Assembly (NCBI GenBank): GCA_002328745.1
Contig: DCVQ01000033.1
Span: 31,254-44,915, forward strand
From: Actinobacteria bacterium UBA2184
Lineage (GTDB): Bacteria > Actinomycetota > Coriobacteriia > Anaerosomatales > Anaerosomataceae
Reading direction: 5' to 3'
Length of the DNA: 13,662 nucleotides
Shown here: one piece after another, positions 13,293 through 13,662 of the stretch
How the letters are laid out: every line of letters begins with the position of its first letter
How positions within the stretch are numbered: position 1 is the first letter of the stretch
Notes under the pieces: generated by a model
The model's database searches: none
Seen by the model: only the letters and a program-made list of their open reading frames with translations
What the model was told of the DNA's origin: nothing
Made by a program: the position numbers and the translations under genes

Positions 13293-13662
13293 AGGGCGCT
13301 CACCTCCGCCACGAACGCATCCAGCTCGGCCCGCGTGCGCTTCTCGGTCACCGCGAACAGAACGAGGCCCGCGAGGTCGGGGCCGAATCGTCCGAGGTCG
13401 AGACCCGCGAAGAACCCGCGTTCCAGCGCGCGCTCCTGCATCGCGGGCACGTCGCCCGCATACCGCAGCGCGAACTCGTGCGCGAACGGGGCGCTGTCCA
13501 CGCGCTCGAAGCGCCCACCGGCGACCAGCGCGCTCTCGAGATAGTGAGCCTTGGCCACGCACGCGCGGCCGATGCCTTCGAGCCCCGCGCTCCCGACCGC
13601 CGAGAGGTACACGCCGGCAGCAAGCGCGTTCAGCGCGTGGTTGGAGCAGATGTTGGAGGTCG
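13289..13662 (-). CDS. gcvPA: Glycine dehydrogenase (decarboxylating) subunit 1, C-terminal part (5' end beyond window)
   Basis: The last 123 codons of the non-PLP-binding subunit of the split P protein are present; the start lies outside the window. The visible part begins with TSNICSNHALNALAAGVYLS, matching the strongly conserved TSNIC(T/S)N segment of GcvPA, followed by an AHEFALRY core. It ends VAEVSAL, and its TGA overlaps the GTG of gcvPB, implying translational coupling of the two halves of the enzyme. gcvT and gcvH would be expected further right, outside the window. Confidence 0.92.
   Translation of the reverse strand, partial: TSNICSNHALNALAAGVYLSAVGSAGLEGIGRACVAKAHYLESALVAGGRFERVDSAPFAHEFALRYAGDVPAMQERALERGFFAGLDLGRFGPDLAGLVLFAVTEKRTRAELDAFVAEVSAL

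Noticed and set aside
12006..13544. A 512-codon plus-strand open frame opposite gcvPB and gcvPA
   Set aside because: It mirrors conserved gcvPB/gcvPA coding sequence and has biased, domain-free composition.
13293..13562. A 90-residue N-terminal extension of gcvPB reading into gcvPA
   Set aside because: It is out of frame with conserved gcvPA sequence and Arg-rich; the GTG at 13292 coupled to the gcvPA stop is the better start.
1..13662. CRISPR array, tRNA, rRNA, insertion sequence or prophage segment
   Set aside because: No regularly spaced repeats, cloverleaf sequence, transposase or integrase reading frame was found; composition and strand are uniform throughout.

Overview
The window is dense, GC-rich bacterial chromosome. 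All 17 genes supported here lie on the minus strand, so transcription runs from high to low coordinates. The first and last genes are cut by the window edges. No gap between genes exceeds about 160 bases, and I see no tRNA, rRNA, CRISPR array, insertion sequence or phage gene. The very long open frames on the plus strand are codon-bias shadows of the real genes. The gene set suggests an anaerobic or fermentative actinobacterium, perhaps Coriobacteriia-like. Reasons are a GarA-type FHA gene directly followed by an Rv1828/FtsR-type MerR gene, an RsiG-like gene, a split glycine dehydrogenase (gcvPA/gcvPB), and an oxygen-sensitive indolepyruvate:ferredoxin oxidoreductase. That placement is inference.

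In transcription order, the right end (13662-10993) is a glycine cleavage cluster: the end of gcvPA, then gcvPB, then a lipoate/octanoate protein ligase, joined by GTGA stop/start overlaps. The ligase family supplies the lipoyl group that glycine cleavage H protein needs.

A 135-base gap with a candidate extended -10 promoter starts the second block (10857-7478), seven closely spaced genes. They encode an RsiG-like protein carrying a nearly intact c-di-GMP-binding signature, an unknown 86-residue helical protein, a zinc-ribbon/FHA protein close to GarA, a MerR regulator, a small protein with a PD-(D/E)XK nuclease-like fold, hypoxanthine phosphoribosyltransferase and adenine phosphoribosyltransferase. 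This combines signalling, regulation and purine salvage. Next is a secreted NlpC/P60 cell-wall hydrolase with a long coiled coil (7321-6191), perhaps with its own promoter.

The left block (6075-1) starts behind a candidate extended -10 promoter and looks like an amino-acid catabolism and uptake operon. It holds iorA and iorB (2-oxoacid:ferredoxin oxidoreductase for aryl pyruvates), a double-ACT-domain protein, two tandem paralogous lipoproteins of the LivK branched-chain amino acid-binding family, and the permease livH, which runs off the window. Likely roles are uptake of branched-chain or aromatic amino acids, a small amino-acid sensor, and ferredoxin-reducing oxidation of the derived 2-oxoacids. 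Strong hairpins lie between the ACT gene and the first livK, and between the two livK genes, where they could tune the expression of the binding proteins.

The items most worth a second look are the RsiG-like protein, the zinc-ribbon GarA variant, the nuclease-fold protein with an altered catalytic motif, and the structured RNA between the two livK paralogs.
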